A DNA stretch of 64,000 nt from Flagellimonas beolgyonensis (GTDB lineage Bacteria > Bacteroidota > Bacteroidia > Flavobacteriales > Flavobacteriaceae): contig NZ_RZMY01000013.1 of assembly GCF_003992615.1 (NCBI RefSeq), positions 350,238-414,237 on the forward strand, read 5' to 3'. The notes under the pieces were generated by a model. It did not search any database. It was not told the origin of the DNA and worked only from the letters and a program-made list of their open reading frames with translations. Positions within the stretch are counted from its first letter, which is position 1, and each line of letters begins with the position of its first letter. Positions 46,420 to 58,366 of this stretch are shown here, one piece after another. The translations under genes were made by a program, and so were the position numbers.

Positions 46420-46965
46420 TTAAATCTCGTTTAAAACCTTTAAATATTTTTTCAATTCACTCTTGAACAACTTGAAATCCTTCAAGGGAGTATTTAAAAT
46501 CAAATCGTTCACTTTGGCATCCTGGGTGCCCAAACCCACTTTTAAACGGGCCTGGGTTTTTACGGAAAGGAGCTTCATCATCAAATTGTCCTCCTCGTAA
46601 TAATTGATCAACATGTCGTATTCCCGTCCCAAAAACTCCAGTACATAGCCGTTTTCAATTTGTCCTTTCCATCCCAAATCCTTGTCAGAAAAAATTTGGA
46701 TGGCATAGGGCGAATTTTTATCGTATTCCCTTTTGTAGCCAATGATCTTTATGGCGTTTGGCCTAAGGGCGTACTCATCTATGAGTTCATAAAAGGATTC
46801 TGCCTTTTCAAAGTTGTCCACATCCACAATGCAACCTACGCTGGTAATGCCTTTTTCCCTGGCTATGGACTTTGGAGGCTTTTCCATTTCCTCCTTTAAA
46901 AATTTGAGTCCCGATTTAACCTTAAATTTGTCTTGGAGTCCCCTTATAAACATATTTTTGTGCAT
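46420..46965 (-). CDS. DUF6913-like cytoplasmic protein
   Basis: A 181-residue soluble protein that I recognise as a Bacteroidota family of unknown function (DUF6913 in my recollection): EKGITSVGCIVDVDNFEKAES, RPNAIKIIGYKRE, and LGREYDMLINYYEED. The long upstream part of the open frame overlaps the divergent lipoprotein gene and is rejected. ATG at 46965 (or 46953) is the start. Sits directly ahead of dapA with zero spacing, which suggests one transcript. Function unknown. Confidence 0.8.
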   Translation of the reverse strand: MHKNMFIRGLQDKFKVKSGLKFLKEEMEKPPKSIAREKGITSVGCIVDVDNFEKAESFYELIDEYALRPNAIKIIGYKREYDKNSPYAIQIFSDKDLGWKGQIENGYVLEFLGREYDMLINYYEEDNLMMKLLSVKTQARLKVGLGTQDAKVNDLILNTPLKDFKLFKSELKKYLKVLNEI

Positions 46966-47014
46966 TTTTACAAAGGTAAATAATCTACCAAGACGACTTA
47001 ACAAAGATACACAC

Positions 47015-47782
47015 GTGATTGATTTAAAAATTAAACAAATTGTTGTATTTGCAACTTTTTGTTTTTTAATGGCCTGCAAGAATGAGACGGGCCAACTTGT
47101 TGAAATCCATGGCAAACAACTTCCAATCGATGCCAAACTAACCGCAACAGATTCCATTGAGAACTTTGTGGCCCCATTCAGAAACAGGATAGACGAGGTA
47201 CTGGACAGCACCTTGGCCTATGCGCCAAAATCGCTATTGTTGGATGATGGGGCGCACAGCACTTCCATGGGGAACTTAATGGCCGATATTGTTTTTAGTG
47301 AAACTGCACCCATTTTCAAATCGAGAACTGGAAAAGATCTGGATTTTGTTGTTTTGAACGAAGGGGGAGTTCGCTCCGTTATATCTTCAGGCAATGTGAC
47401 GGCAAGGAATGCCTATGAGGTTATGCCCTTTGAGAATTACATTGTTGTGGTGGAACTCAGCGGGTCGGCCACACGCCAGCTGATTGATTTTATTGCCAAA
47501 TCATCCAGAAGGCATCCGATATCCGGTATGCAGATCGTGATTGATAAAAATCGGTCCTTGGAATCGGTCAATATTCAAGGGAAACCCTTTGATGAAAGTC
47601 GTTCCTATTATGTGGCCACATCGGACTATTTGGTCCAGGGGGGTCCCAGCATTGGTTTTTTCAAGGAAATGATTTCCGTTACAGATACCGATTATCTTTT
47701 GCGGAATGCCATCATCGATTATTTTAAGAAAGTAGACACCTTACAAGCGGTTGTGGACGACCGTTTTATTCAATTGGATTAA
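47015..47782 (+). CDS. 5'-nucleotidase C-terminal domain lipoprotein (split enzyme, part 1)
   Basis: A 255-residue exported protein containing only the C-terminal (substrate-binding) domain of the UshA-type 5'-nucleotidase. Start at GTG 47015 gives a lipoprotein signal ending FLMAC. Domain landmarks: NLMADIVFSETAPIF, VVLNEGGVRSVISSGNVTARNAYEVMPFEN, and YYVATSDYLVQGG. In most bacteria this domain is fused behind the metallophosphatase; here it is a separate gene and precedes the catalytic-domain gene at 47783, which starts right after its stop. The two products presumably form one extracytoplasmic nucleotidase. Confidence 0.9.
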   Translation: MIDLKIKQIVVFATFCFLMACKNETGQLVEIHGKQLPIDAKLTATDSIENFVAPFRNRIDEVLDSTLAYAPKSLLLDDGAHSTSMGNLMADIVFSETAPIFKSRTGKDLDFVVLNEGGVRSVISSGNVTARNAYEVMPFENYIVVVELSGSATRQLIDFIAKSSRRHPISGMQIVIDKNRSLESVNIQGKPFDESRSYYVATSDYLVQGGPSIGFFKEMISVTDTDYLLRNAIIDYFKKVDTLQAVVDDRFIQLD

Positions 47783-48694
47783 ATGAAACGAAGGGATTTT
47801 ATCAACACCACCGCTACTGCCTCTGCCTTTGTCGGATTGGGCGGATTGAGTTTGAATGCATGCTCCAATTTGGGCAAAAAACAAATTACCATTTTGCACA
47901 CCAATGATGTGCACAGTCATATCGACCCCTTCCCTGAGACCCATTCCCGATATCCGAACATGGGCGGTATTGCGCGCCGTGCCACTTTAGTGGAGCAAAT
48001 ACGGAATGAAAATCCGAATACCTTGCTTTTTGATGCGGGTGATATTTTTCAGGGTACTCCCTATTTCAATTTTTATGGGGGTGAGCTCGAATTCAAATTG
48101 ATGAGCAAATTGAAGTATGATGCCGCGACCATTGGCAACCACGATTTCGATAATGGCATTGATGGGCTATTGGCCCAAATGCCTTATGCCTCCTTTGAAA
48201 TGATCTCTGCCAATTATGATTTCACCAACACGGTTATGGATGGCTATGTGAAACCCTATAAAACGTATTTAGTCGACGGGATAAAAATTGGTGTTTATGG
48301 CATCGGGATTGCATTGGATGGTTTGGTGACCAAACGCTTGTACAGGGAAACCCAATATCTAAATCCTTATGAAATTGCCTTGGACATGGAGCGCAAACTC
48401 AAGGAGGAAGAACAGTGCGACTTGATTATTTGTTTGTCCCATTTGGGGTACGATTATGAAAATCCTGAGCGACCTTGCGATACCCGGTTGGCCCAACGCA
48501 CCAAGAATACCAACCTCATCATTGGTGGTCACACCCACACTTTTTTGGACAAACCGGATGTTCGCACCAACCTTAATGGGAGTTCCGTTTTGGTAAACCA
48601 GGTTGGATGTTACGGCATTAATTTGGGCCGCATCGATTTTTATTTTGATTCGGATAAAAAAGCAACCGCCCAAGGTGTAAGTATTGTGGTCTGA
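47783..48694 (+). CDS. Metallophosphatase/5'-nucleotidase catalytic domain (split enzyme, part 2)
   Basis: A 303-residue calcineurin-like phosphoesterase of the 5'-nucleotidase type. A Tat-like signal (MKRRDFINTT...) with a hydrophobic core ends near NACSN, which is also lipobox-like. Metal-ligand motifs: ILHTNDVHSHI, LFDAGDIFQG, AATIGNHDFDNG, ICLSHLGYD and IIGGHTHTF. It lacks the C-terminal substrate-binding domain, which is supplied by the preceding gene at zero distance. A decayed copy of its last 30 or so codons lies at 50845-50944. Confidence 0.94.
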   Translation: MKRRDFINTTATASAFVGLGGLSLNACSNLGKKQITILHTNDVHSHIDPFPETHSRYPNMGGIARRATLVEQIRNENPNTLLFDAGDIFQGTPYFNFYGGELEFKLMSKLKYDAATIGNHDFDNGIDGLLAQMPYASFEMISANYDFTNTVMDGYVKPYKTYLVDGIKIGVYGIGIALDGLVTKRLYRETQYLNPYEIALDMERKLKEEEQCDLIICLSHLGYDYENPERPCDTRLAQRTKNTNLIIGGHTHTFLDKPDVRTNLNGSSVLVNQVGCYGINLGRIDFYFDSDKKATAQGVSIVV

Positions 48695-48698
48695 GCCA

Positions 48699-48741
48699 CA
48701 AAAAAGAAAACCACCGAAATACCATTGGGTATTTCGGTGGT
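48699..48741 (-). terminator. Strong terminator after the first BspA-type gene
   Basis: A 14-base perfect stem (48710-48723 with 48728-48741, loop ATTG), followed on the minus strand by a T-run broken by one C. It sits 38 bases after the stop of the BspA-type gene, and its plus-strand side is only 15 bases after the metallophosphatase stop. Confidence 0.85.
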
Positions 48742-48779
48742 AAAACAATTCCAATAAAGGAAATATTATGGCTTTTATA

Positions 48780-50708
48780 TCAAGGGCAGTTAACTCCAAT
48801 ATCATTGGAGATGGTCCACCCAAAATCGGTTATTAAAAAGTCCCTGGCCAGGGCAGCATTGCTGTTTAGACAATATTCGATATTGAATGCCCCTAAGGAG
48901 ACGCCCTCTTGCACCAATTGTCCTGCCCAACCCTCCAAGGTTTTGCCGTAGTTTGCAGAAGACATTGCTGTATTATCAAGCATCTTGGCCATACCTGTCA
49001 CATTGCCAATATTCCAAGACCCTAAGTTTTGATCAAATTTTGTTGCCCCTCTGAACATCAAGTTCATGTTAGTCACATTGGCCACATCCCAATTACTAAG
49101 ATCTTGGTTAAAGGAATCGGCACCATTGAACATCCACCACATGGTTGTAACATTGGAAACATCCCAATTACCGATGTCTTGATTGAACGACTTCGCGTTA
49201 AAGAACATATATCCCATTTCAGTTACATTGGAGACAATCCATCCACCAATATTTTGATTGAATGACGTTGCTCCCGAAAACATGGCCGACATATCGGTTA
49301 CATTGGATACATCCCAAGCTCCTATATTTTGGTTGAAATTTGCAGCCATGCCAAATACACCCCTCATATTTTCTACACTACTTACATTCCAATTTCCTAT
49401 GTATTGATTGAAGGGAGTGAAACCAAGCATCCCTTCCAAAGTTTTTACATTGCCAACATCCCAATTCCCTATATCCTGATTAAAAATATTGGCAGCAAAA
49501 AACATTTCGGACATATCCGTCACATTGGAAACATCCCAAGAACCGATTGCACCATTGAAAGCATTTGCATTGTAAAATAACTGTGACATATCGGTAACGT
49601 TGGACACATCCCATTCATCCAAATCAGCATTGAAGGATGTAGCGGAATAAAACATGCCTGACATCGACTCAACTTCTGACAGATTTGGGATATCAGTGGC
49701 GTTGTACGTCATATTCCCACACTCATAAAAGGCATGGTGCATGGATTGCCAATGTATCGCTCCCCAATTATCTATTGATAGTAGTGCCTGTTTGGATAGG
49801 TCGACCGAATTTTCCATCTGTAAGGCTGGAAAATCACCTTGAATGGCAATGGTATAAACTCCAGCCGCCTCGTAAATATGTGATGGGGACTCCTGTAGGT
49901 TGGTGAAGTGCTCCTCGACACCACCATCTCCCCAATCAATTGAAAAGTCGTACATCAAATCATTGTTGGTGCCAATCACCAACTCAAACCCGTCCGAGGG
50001 TATTTGCCATGTTGTCTTAAAAGATGCTGGGTCATTTAAAAGGTCACCGATCACATTTTCAACCTGAATGCTAACCATTGCCTCTACAGGATTGTTTATG
50101 CCATCGCTTACGGCAATGGTAATCTGGTGCTGGGTTGCAATCTCATAATCTAACGTTTGCCCGTCAGCTAGACTAAGTTGACCATCCGTGGTAATTTCGA
50201 ATAGATCATTATCGTTTTGCACTATTGAAAACTCAACATTGCCACCGAATATTTCAGCTACAACTACACCTATTAAATCCGTATCGGAAATATCCTCGCT
50301 GACAGTAAAGCTCTGATCTTCCATTTGAGGTGGTTCCACCACATCAAGTACCTTGATGGTGACAATATTGAAGAACTCGCCCTTTCCATCGGTAACACGC
50401 ACAGTAATCTGATGTTGGGCTGCAGTCTCATAGTCCAGCTGTTTACCCTCTTGAAGACTCAACTCACCAGAACTGGAGAGTGTAAATAGATTGGAATTGT
50501 CCACCGTCATCTTATAGTTTATGAGGTCGCCGTTGGGATCATCTGCGATTACATTGCCAATAAGTTCGGTGTCGGAAATATCTTCAGCAACTTCAATCGT
50601 TTGTGGACCGAAATCAGGAATGCCTCTAGTGTATTGATCATCTTCTTTGCCACAAGAGCTTATTATCAAGGTAATAAATAGGCTGTATAGTATCTTTTTC
50701 AATCTCAT
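48780..50708 (-). CDS. BspA-type leucine-rich-repeat surface lipoprotein, copy 1
   Basis: A 642-residue surface lipoprotein (MRLKKILYSLFITLIISSC). After the signal come two cadherin-like repeats (AEDISDTELIGNVIADDPNGD; VSEDISDTDLIGVVVAEI), a PKD-like stretch (DYSIDWGDGGVEEHFTNL) and about nine BspA-type (DUF285) repeats of roughly 25 residues each around the core MFxxAxxFNQDIGNWDVSNVT. It ends with a short C-terminal segment without a recognised type IX sorting domain. BspA-type proteins act in adhesion or host/matrix contact. It is a paralogue of the gene at 51072; see the findings for the duplication. Confidence 0.9.
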   Translation of the reverse strand: MRLKKILYSLFITLIISSCGKEDDQYTRGIPDFGPQTIEVAEDISDTELIGNVIADDPNGDLINYKMTVDNSNLFTLSSSGELSLQEGKQLDYETAAQHQITVRVTDGKGEFFNIVTIKVLDVVEPPQMEDQSFTVSEDISDTDLIGVVVAEIFGGNVEFSIVQNDNDLFEITTDGQLSLADGQTLDYEIATQHQITIAVSDGINNPVEAMVSIQVENVIGDLLNDPASFKTTWQIPSDGFELVIGTNNDLMYDFSIDWGDGGVEEHFTNLQESPSHIYEAAGVYTIAIQGDFPALQMENSVDLSKQALLSIDNWGAIHWQSMHHAFYECGNMTYNATDIPNLSEVESMSGMFYSATSFNADLDEWDVSNVTDMSQLFYNANAFNGAIGSWDVSNVTDMSEMFFAANIFNQDIGNWDVGNVKTLEGMLGFTPFNQYIGNWNVSSVENMRGVFGMAANFNQNIGAWDVSNVTDMSAMFSGATSFNQNIGGWIVSNVTEMGYMFFNAKSFNQDIGNWDVSNVTTMWWMFNGADSFNQDLSNWDVANVTNMNLMFRGATKFDQNLGSWNIGNVTGMAKMLDNTAMSSANYGKTLEGWAGQLVQEGVSLGAFNIEYCLNSNAALARDFLITDFGWTISNDIGVNCP

Positions 50709-50844
50709 CGTATCTGTTTTATTCCGAATATCAGCAATCATCTGGTGATTTTATGGCACGAATTGACGAATGGGGTGTTCGGAATGACGGATCGGTGATT
50801 CCCATTGAGGAATTTAATGGAGGCCATTGATACGCTGAGGAATG

Positions 50845-50944
50845 TCGGTTTTTAGCTTGTAGGATATAAGGTCATTAATTTGAGCATATCAATTTTTATT
50901 TTGATGCTAATGAAAAGACCATTGCTCAGGGCGTGATCTTCTAG
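50845..50944 (+). pseudogene. Remnant of a metallophosphatase 3' end
   Basis: The plus strand here encodes, after some frame damage, INFYFDANEKTIAQGVIF* (stop at 50942-50944), which lines up with IDFYFDSDKKATAQGVSIVV* at the end of the metallophosphatase (48630-48694). Upstream, VGYK-INLS aligns with VGCYGINLG after a one-base shift. No start or active-site motif is left. It is a decayed relic, not a gene, and lies between the two BspA-type genes. Confidence 0.75.
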
Positions 50945-51009
50945 ATTAAACTCGATTGCGGATGATTGATCAAAACGACACCTCTTTACTATCTCCAAAA
51001 ACTTTAGCA

Positions 51010-51045
51010 CAAAAAAAGCCACCGATTAGCGATGGCTTTTTCTTA
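51010..51045 (-). terminator. Terminator after the second BspA-type gene
   Basis: AGCCACCG pairs with CGATGGCT (one mismatch) with T-runs on either side; on the minus strand the stem is followed by seven T residues. It closes the BspA-type gene at 51072 and ends the spacer that also carries the metallophosphatase remnant. Confidence 0.75.
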
Positions 51046-51071
51046 AAGTCATATAATATTTGTCAAGTTTC

Positions 51072-52796
51072 TTATGGACAGGCAACAGGGTTGCCATCAT
51101 TGATGGTCCAACCGTTATTTCCAATCAAAATGGTATTGCGTGCCGAATCCGTATCCAAATCATCGCAATAGTCCAACCCAACAGCGTCCAAAGTTATGCC
51201 ATCAGGAATGACGGCATCACCTTGAGCAGCCCAACCTTTCAAGGTTGCGCTATAATTTACAGAACTGAGCCCTGATTCAGTTAACATTCCTGTCATGAAT
51301 TGAATTGAACCGATATTCCAGCTACCCAAATCTTGATCAAAAGATGACGCTCTCCTAAACACATCATTCATATTGACCACGTTTCCTGTGGACCAACCGC
51401 TTATATCAGCATTGAACATCGCAGCATCCCGAAACATAGCGTTCATGTCGGTTACATTGGCTACATTCCAACCACTTAAATCTTGATTGAAAGAGGATGC
51501 CAATTTGAACATAAAAGACATGTCCGTTACATTCCCCGTATTCCAACCACTGATATCCTGATTAAATGAGGTAGCTTCTGAAAACAATGACCCCATGTTG
51601 GTCACCTGACTCACATCCCAACCACCAATATCTTGGTTGAAAGATGTGGCGCCCCAGAACATAAAGCCGATATTGGTTACGTTGCCCATGGACCATCCAC
51701 CGATGTTTCCATTGAATGAGGTTGCACTCCGAAACATTGCATACATATTACTGACCTGTGAAAGATCTGGGGAGTCTGTGGCAGAATGAATCATATTCTC
51801 ACAGAAATAAAATCCATATTCAAAGGATTGCCATGCCCCGGTTCCCCATTGTACAATTTCAATAATCGCTGCCCTACTTTCGACATTACTGTCTAACATT
51901 CGTATGGCTGGGAACTGACCCTTAATGGAGATGGTATAGACTCCCGCGGTTGCATAGGTGTGTAATGGATTCTGATTGGTCAGGGTTTCTATGGTGCCAT
52001 CTCCCCAATCCACAGTATAATCGTAGGTATAACCAGAATTGGTGCCTATTGTTATGCTTTGACCATCAGATACAGTTTGCCATTTAGTAATAAAGGATGC
52101 TGGATCATCGGAGAGCAGCCCATTATCCAATACGGTTACAGTTACGGTAAATTCGACAGGCGCATTGACCCCATCACTGACACTTATTGTAATGTTATGT
52201 TCCTGCACATTTTCAAAATCCAACAGTTGGCCGGGGGCCAAACTTAACATTCCGTCTGTTGTAATTTCAAACAAGTCATTGTCATTGGCCACAATGGAAT
52301 AAGTAAGATTATCGCCATCTGCATCAGTTGCGGATACTGTACCGATGTTTTCAGTGTCAAGAATATCTTCATTGGCTTCAAAATTTTGATTCTGAGCCAC
52401 CGGAGATGCATTGGCAACAACCGCTTCGGTCACATTTATTGTTACCTGGCCATTAGCACTTGCACTTCCATCCGTTACCGATACTGTTATTTGATGTTGT
52501 GTTGCAGTTGCAAAATTGAGGGACTTTCCTGCTGCCAAACTCAACGCTCCAGCAGTGGTAATTTCAAACAAATCTCCATCATTTGTTGAGATACTGTATG
52601 AAAGGGCATCCCCATCTGGGTCGGTTGCGACAATTGTTCCAATAATCTGGGTATCAGAAATATTCTCTGAAACTGTGTAGGCCTGTGCTTGGATTTTTGG
52701 AGCACCGTTTTGAGGAGGTTCTGGCGAGTCGCTACTGCTACAGGACCACAAAAACAAAATGGCCAAAATGGCCAGTCTAGATTTGATGAGTTTCAT
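51072..52796 (-). CDS. BspA-type leucine-rich-repeat surface lipoprotein, copy 2
   Basis: A 574-residue lipoprotein (MKLIKSRLAILAILFLWSC). Same plan as copy 1: two cadherin-like repeats (VSENISDTQIIGTIVATDPDGD; FEANEDILDTENIGTVSATDADGD), a PKD-like stretch (YDYTVDWGDGTIETLTN) and about seven BspA-type repeats (SFNQDIGGWDVSQVTNMGSLF and relatives), then a short C-terminal piece. The two proteins are clearly paralogous but diverged. Surface adhesion is the expected role; no type IX sorting domain is evident. Upstream there is a nine-base T/A hairpin (52832-52854). Confidence 0.9.
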   Translation of the reverse strand: MKLIKSRLAILAILFLWSCSSSDSPEPPQNGAPKIQAQAYTVSENISDTQIIGTIVATDPDGDALSYSISTNDGDLFEITTAGALSLAAGKSLNFATATQHQITVSVTDGSASANGQVTINVTEAVVANASPVAQNQNFEANEDILDTENIGTVSATDADGDNLTYSIVANDNDLFEITTDGMLSLAPGQLLDFENVQEHNITISVSDGVNAPVEFTVTVTVLDNGLLSDDPASFITKWQTVSDGQSITIGTNSGYTYDYTVDWGDGTIETLTNQNPLHTYATAGVYTISIKGQFPAIRMLDSNVESRAAIIEIVQWGTGAWQSFEYGFYFCENMIHSATDSPDLSQVSNMYAMFRSATSFNGNIGGWSMGNVTNIGFMFWGATSFNQDIGGWDVSQVTNMGSLFSEATSFNQDISGWNTGNVTDMSFMFKLASSFNQDLSGWNVANVTDMNAMFRDAAMFNADISGWSTGNVVNMNDVFRRASSFDQDLGSWNIGSIQFMTGMLTESGLSSVNYSATLKGWAAQGDAVIPDGITLDAVGLDYCDDLDTDSARNTILIGNNGWTINDGNPVACP

Positions 52797-52831
52797 GGTA
52801 GTTTTAAAGTTAAGGTTTGAGGTAAGTTCTT

Positions 52832-52854
52832 ACTTTTTTTGTAATAAAAAAAGT
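52832..52854. repeat. A/T hairpin upstream of the second BspA-type gene
   Basis: ACTTTTTTT-gtaat-AAAAAAAGT is a perfect nine-base inverted repeat 36 bases before the gene start on the minus strand. It could be a slippage-prone homopolymer pair or a control element. Confidence 0.4.
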
Positions 52855-52990
52855 GTTACTACAGCGCTGCAATTTAACATTCTGATTATCTGATAATTAA
52901 TTTTAAAAAAATCGATTTCCAAAGTTCACCCTTGATACAGATAGCCAATTTTCACTTCGGAAATCAGAAGAATACAGTGCAAAATAAAAA

Positions 52991-56194
<3,204 letters not shown>

Positions 56195-56195
<1 letters not shown>

Positions 56196-56680
56196 TATAG
56201 TTTCTTGAGCATCCAAACAGGACAGGAATAGTGTCCTGTATTGCCCATTGGGGCGTCTATGTATTCAAACCCGTTTTTCTTGTATAATTTTTGGGCGGCC
56301 TCCATGTAGGGCATGGTTTCCAGGTAGCACGCCTCGAACCCAAACTCCTTAGCTTTGTCCAAACACGCCTTGATCATCTTGGCACCAATGCCCTTGCCCC
56401 TGGCCTCTTCCAAAAAGTACATTTTTTGCAGTTCGCAAACATTCCCTTCGTAGTTGTCCAATTGGGCAATACCGGCGCAACCGATCACCTTGCCTTCTTG
56501 CTCCACCACAAAATAGATGGCCCTTGGCTTGTTGTAATTCCCATACATGTCATCCAACGACTTGTCCGCATAGGCCGTACCTACTTTTGGCACACCCATA
56601 TCCTCAAAAACCTTACGAATCACTTGGGCCACCTGAGCATTGTCCTCGGGTGTAATTTCCCGAATCACCATATCCCCCAT
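56195..56680 (-). CDS. GNAT-family N-acetyltransferase
   Basis: A 161-residue acetyltransferase of the GNAT superfamily. The acetyl-CoA site ARGKGIGAKMIKACLDKAKE (about 98-117) and the family's C-terminal YLETMPYMEAAQKLYKKNGFEYID are clear. The substrate is unknown. The start at 56680 (MGDMVIREI) or 56671 is preferred to the longer frame, which runs into the divergent ribD. It is the first gene of the GNAT-prmC-ligA operon. Confidence 0.9.
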
Positions 56681-56709
56681 AATGCGTTTTATTGTTCTAT
56701 TTTTGCGGT

Positions 56710-57762
56710 GTGAATATACACCAAAAATACATCCTCCGCTGCATTGAACTGGGCAAAAAAGGGTTGGGTACCACTGCCCCAAATCCCATGGTGGGCTGTG
56801 TGATCGTCCATAATGGCAGCATCATAGCCGAAGGCTTTACCAGTCCGTATGGCGGGCCACATGCCGAGGTGAATGCCATAAACGCCGTAAAGGACAAAAA
56901 ACTTCTGTCTGAAGCCACGTTGTACGTAACCTTGGAGCCTTGCTCCCATTTTGGCAAGACACCTCCGTGTGCCGACTTGATAGTGACCCATAAAATTCCC
57001 GAGGTGTTTATCGGATTACGGGACCCTCATGAGAAGGTGGCGGGTAAGGGCATTCAACGATTACAAGATGCTGGCTGCAAGGTAACGGTTGGTATTCTGG
57101 AAGCGGAATGCCGCGAGCACCACAAGCGCTTTTTGACCTTTCAGGAAAAGAAACGTCCTTTTATTATTTTGAAATGGGCCGAATCCCAGGATGGATTTCT
57201 TGCCCCTCTAAAAAATAAAAGGGAAACCCAACCCGAACCGTATTGGATCAGCAACCGGTATTCCAAACAGTTGGTGCACCAATGGCGAAGTGAGGAACAG
57301 GCCATATTGGTGGGCACCAATACCGTTTTGGAAGACAACCCGCAGCTGACCACGAGGGATTGGGCCGGTAAGAATCCGATTCGGGTGGTGGTTGACCGAA
57401 ATTTAAAACTAAATGCAGATTTTAAGGTTTTTGATGTTTCAGCAAAAACTTTGGTGTTCCATGAAGATAACGAAAATGCCAAACGACATGAAGGTGTGGC
57501 ATACGCAACGCTCGATTTCTCCAAACCCTTGGCCCAACAAATCTGTGATGCGCTTTATAAAAACAACATCAACAGTTTGATTGTTGAAGGTGGTTCCAAA
57601 ACCTTGCAAACCTTTATCGATGAAGGCCTTTGGGATGAAGCCCGAGTTTTTATGGGACCGGTCCGTTTTGAAAATGGATTGCCAGCGCCCCATTTTAAAG
57701 GCTCACTAAAAAGTACAGAAAACATTCTTTCCGATACCTTATTTATATATGGCCGCGATTAA
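56710..57762 (+). CDS. ribD: Riboflavin biosynthesis deaminase/reductase RibD
   Basis: Bifunctional enzyme for the second and third steps of riboflavin synthesis. The deaminase domain (1-150) has PHAEVNAINAV and TLYVTLEPCSHFGKTPPCADL (zinc ligands His and two Cys); the reductase domain follows (PFIILKWAESQDGFLAP; AILVGTNTVLEDNPQLTTRDW; LIVEGGSKTLQTFI). I take GTG 56710 because it gives NIHQKYILRCIELGKKGLG at the correct distance; the upstream TTG is less likely. It overlaps the HAD gene by 14 bases. Confidence 0.95.
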   Translation: MNIHQKYILRCIELGKKGLGTTAPNPMVGCVIVHNGSIIAEGFTSPYGGPHAEVNAINAVKDKKLLSEATLYVTLEPCSHFGKTPPCADLIVTHKIPEVFIGLRDPHEKVAGKGIQRLQDAGCKVTVGILEAECREHHKRFLTFQEKKRPFIILKWAESQDGFLAPLKNKRETQPEPYWISNRYSKQLVHQWRSEEQAILVGTNTVLEDNPQLTTRDWAGKNPIRVVVDRNLKLNADFKVFDVSAKTLVFHEDNENAKRHEGVAYATLDFSKPLAQQICDALYKNNINSLIVEGGSKTLQTFIDEGLWDEARVFMGPVRFENGLPAPHFKGSLKSTENILSDTLFIYGRD

Positions 57763-58366
57763 AAACATTATTCTTGATTTTGGCGACGTATTGATCAATC
57801 TCGATAAACCGGCCACTGCAAAGGCCATGATCGAATATGGATTTCAAGAAATCACTCCAAGTTTGGATGCCCTCTTCAAGGATTATGAAAAGGGCCTGAT
57901 CGGTTCCTCGGGGTTCCTGGATGAAGTTGCCCTACATTTTCCCAAAGCAAACCGCGACTATCTTGTAAAGGCTTGGAATGCCATTTTATTGGATTTTCCT
58001 GAGCATCGTCTTCAATTTCTTGAAAAGCTTGCCAAGGAAAAAGAATATCAACTGTTTCTTTTGAGCAACACCAACGATCTGCACATCGAATGTGTAAAAC
58101 AACAAATGGGCGTGGAACGTTTCAACCGATTTAAAAATGCATTCGATGTTTTTTATCTGTCCTACGAAATGGGCATGCGAAAACCCGATGCCGAAATTTT
58201 TGAATTTGTTCTTGACGAAAACCGATTGATTGCGGAAGAAACCTTTTTTGTGGATGATGTGCCGGAAAATACTAACGCGGCGGCCCAATTGGGCATCCAG
58301 GTCTGGAACCTTCAAGTGGGCCAAGAAGATATTACCCAACTAAAATCCCGACTTCACCATGCTTGA
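57749..58366 (+). CDS. HAD-superfamily hydrolase
   Basis: A 205-residue HAD hydrolase of the YihX-like type. Motif I is IILDFGDVL (nucleophile D10; the acidic position two residues on is G), motif II LLSNTNDLH, motif III lysine in GMRKPDAEIFEF, motif IV FFVDDVPENTNAA. Since ribD lacks a dedicated phosphatase step in the pathway, a member of this family downstream of ribD could dephosphorylate the riboflavin intermediate; this is inferred from position only. Overlaps the EamA gene by eight bases. Confidence 0.9.
   Translation: MAAIKNIILDFGDVLINLDKPATAKAMIEYGFQEITPSLDALFKDYEKGLIGSSGFLDEVALHFPKANRDYLVKAWNAILLDFPEHRLQFLEKLAKEKEYQLFLLSNTNDLHIECVKQQMGVERFNRFKNAFDVFYLSYEMGMRKPDAEIFEFVLDENRLIAEETFFVDDVPENTNAAAQLGIQVWNLQVGQEDITQLKSRLHHA

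Noticed and set aside
46966..47211. N-terminal extension of the DUF6913 frame
   Set aside because: It covers the start of the divergent nucleotidase lipoprotein and lacks any family look.
48840..49700. DNA tandem repeat in the first BspA-type gene
   Set aside because: The repeats are at protein level (about 25 residues) and diverged in DNA, so this is a protein-repeat region, not a satellite.
52797..52990. Possible small gene upstream of the second BspA-type gene
   Set aside because: Only short, interrupted frames and A/T-rich sequence with one hairpin.
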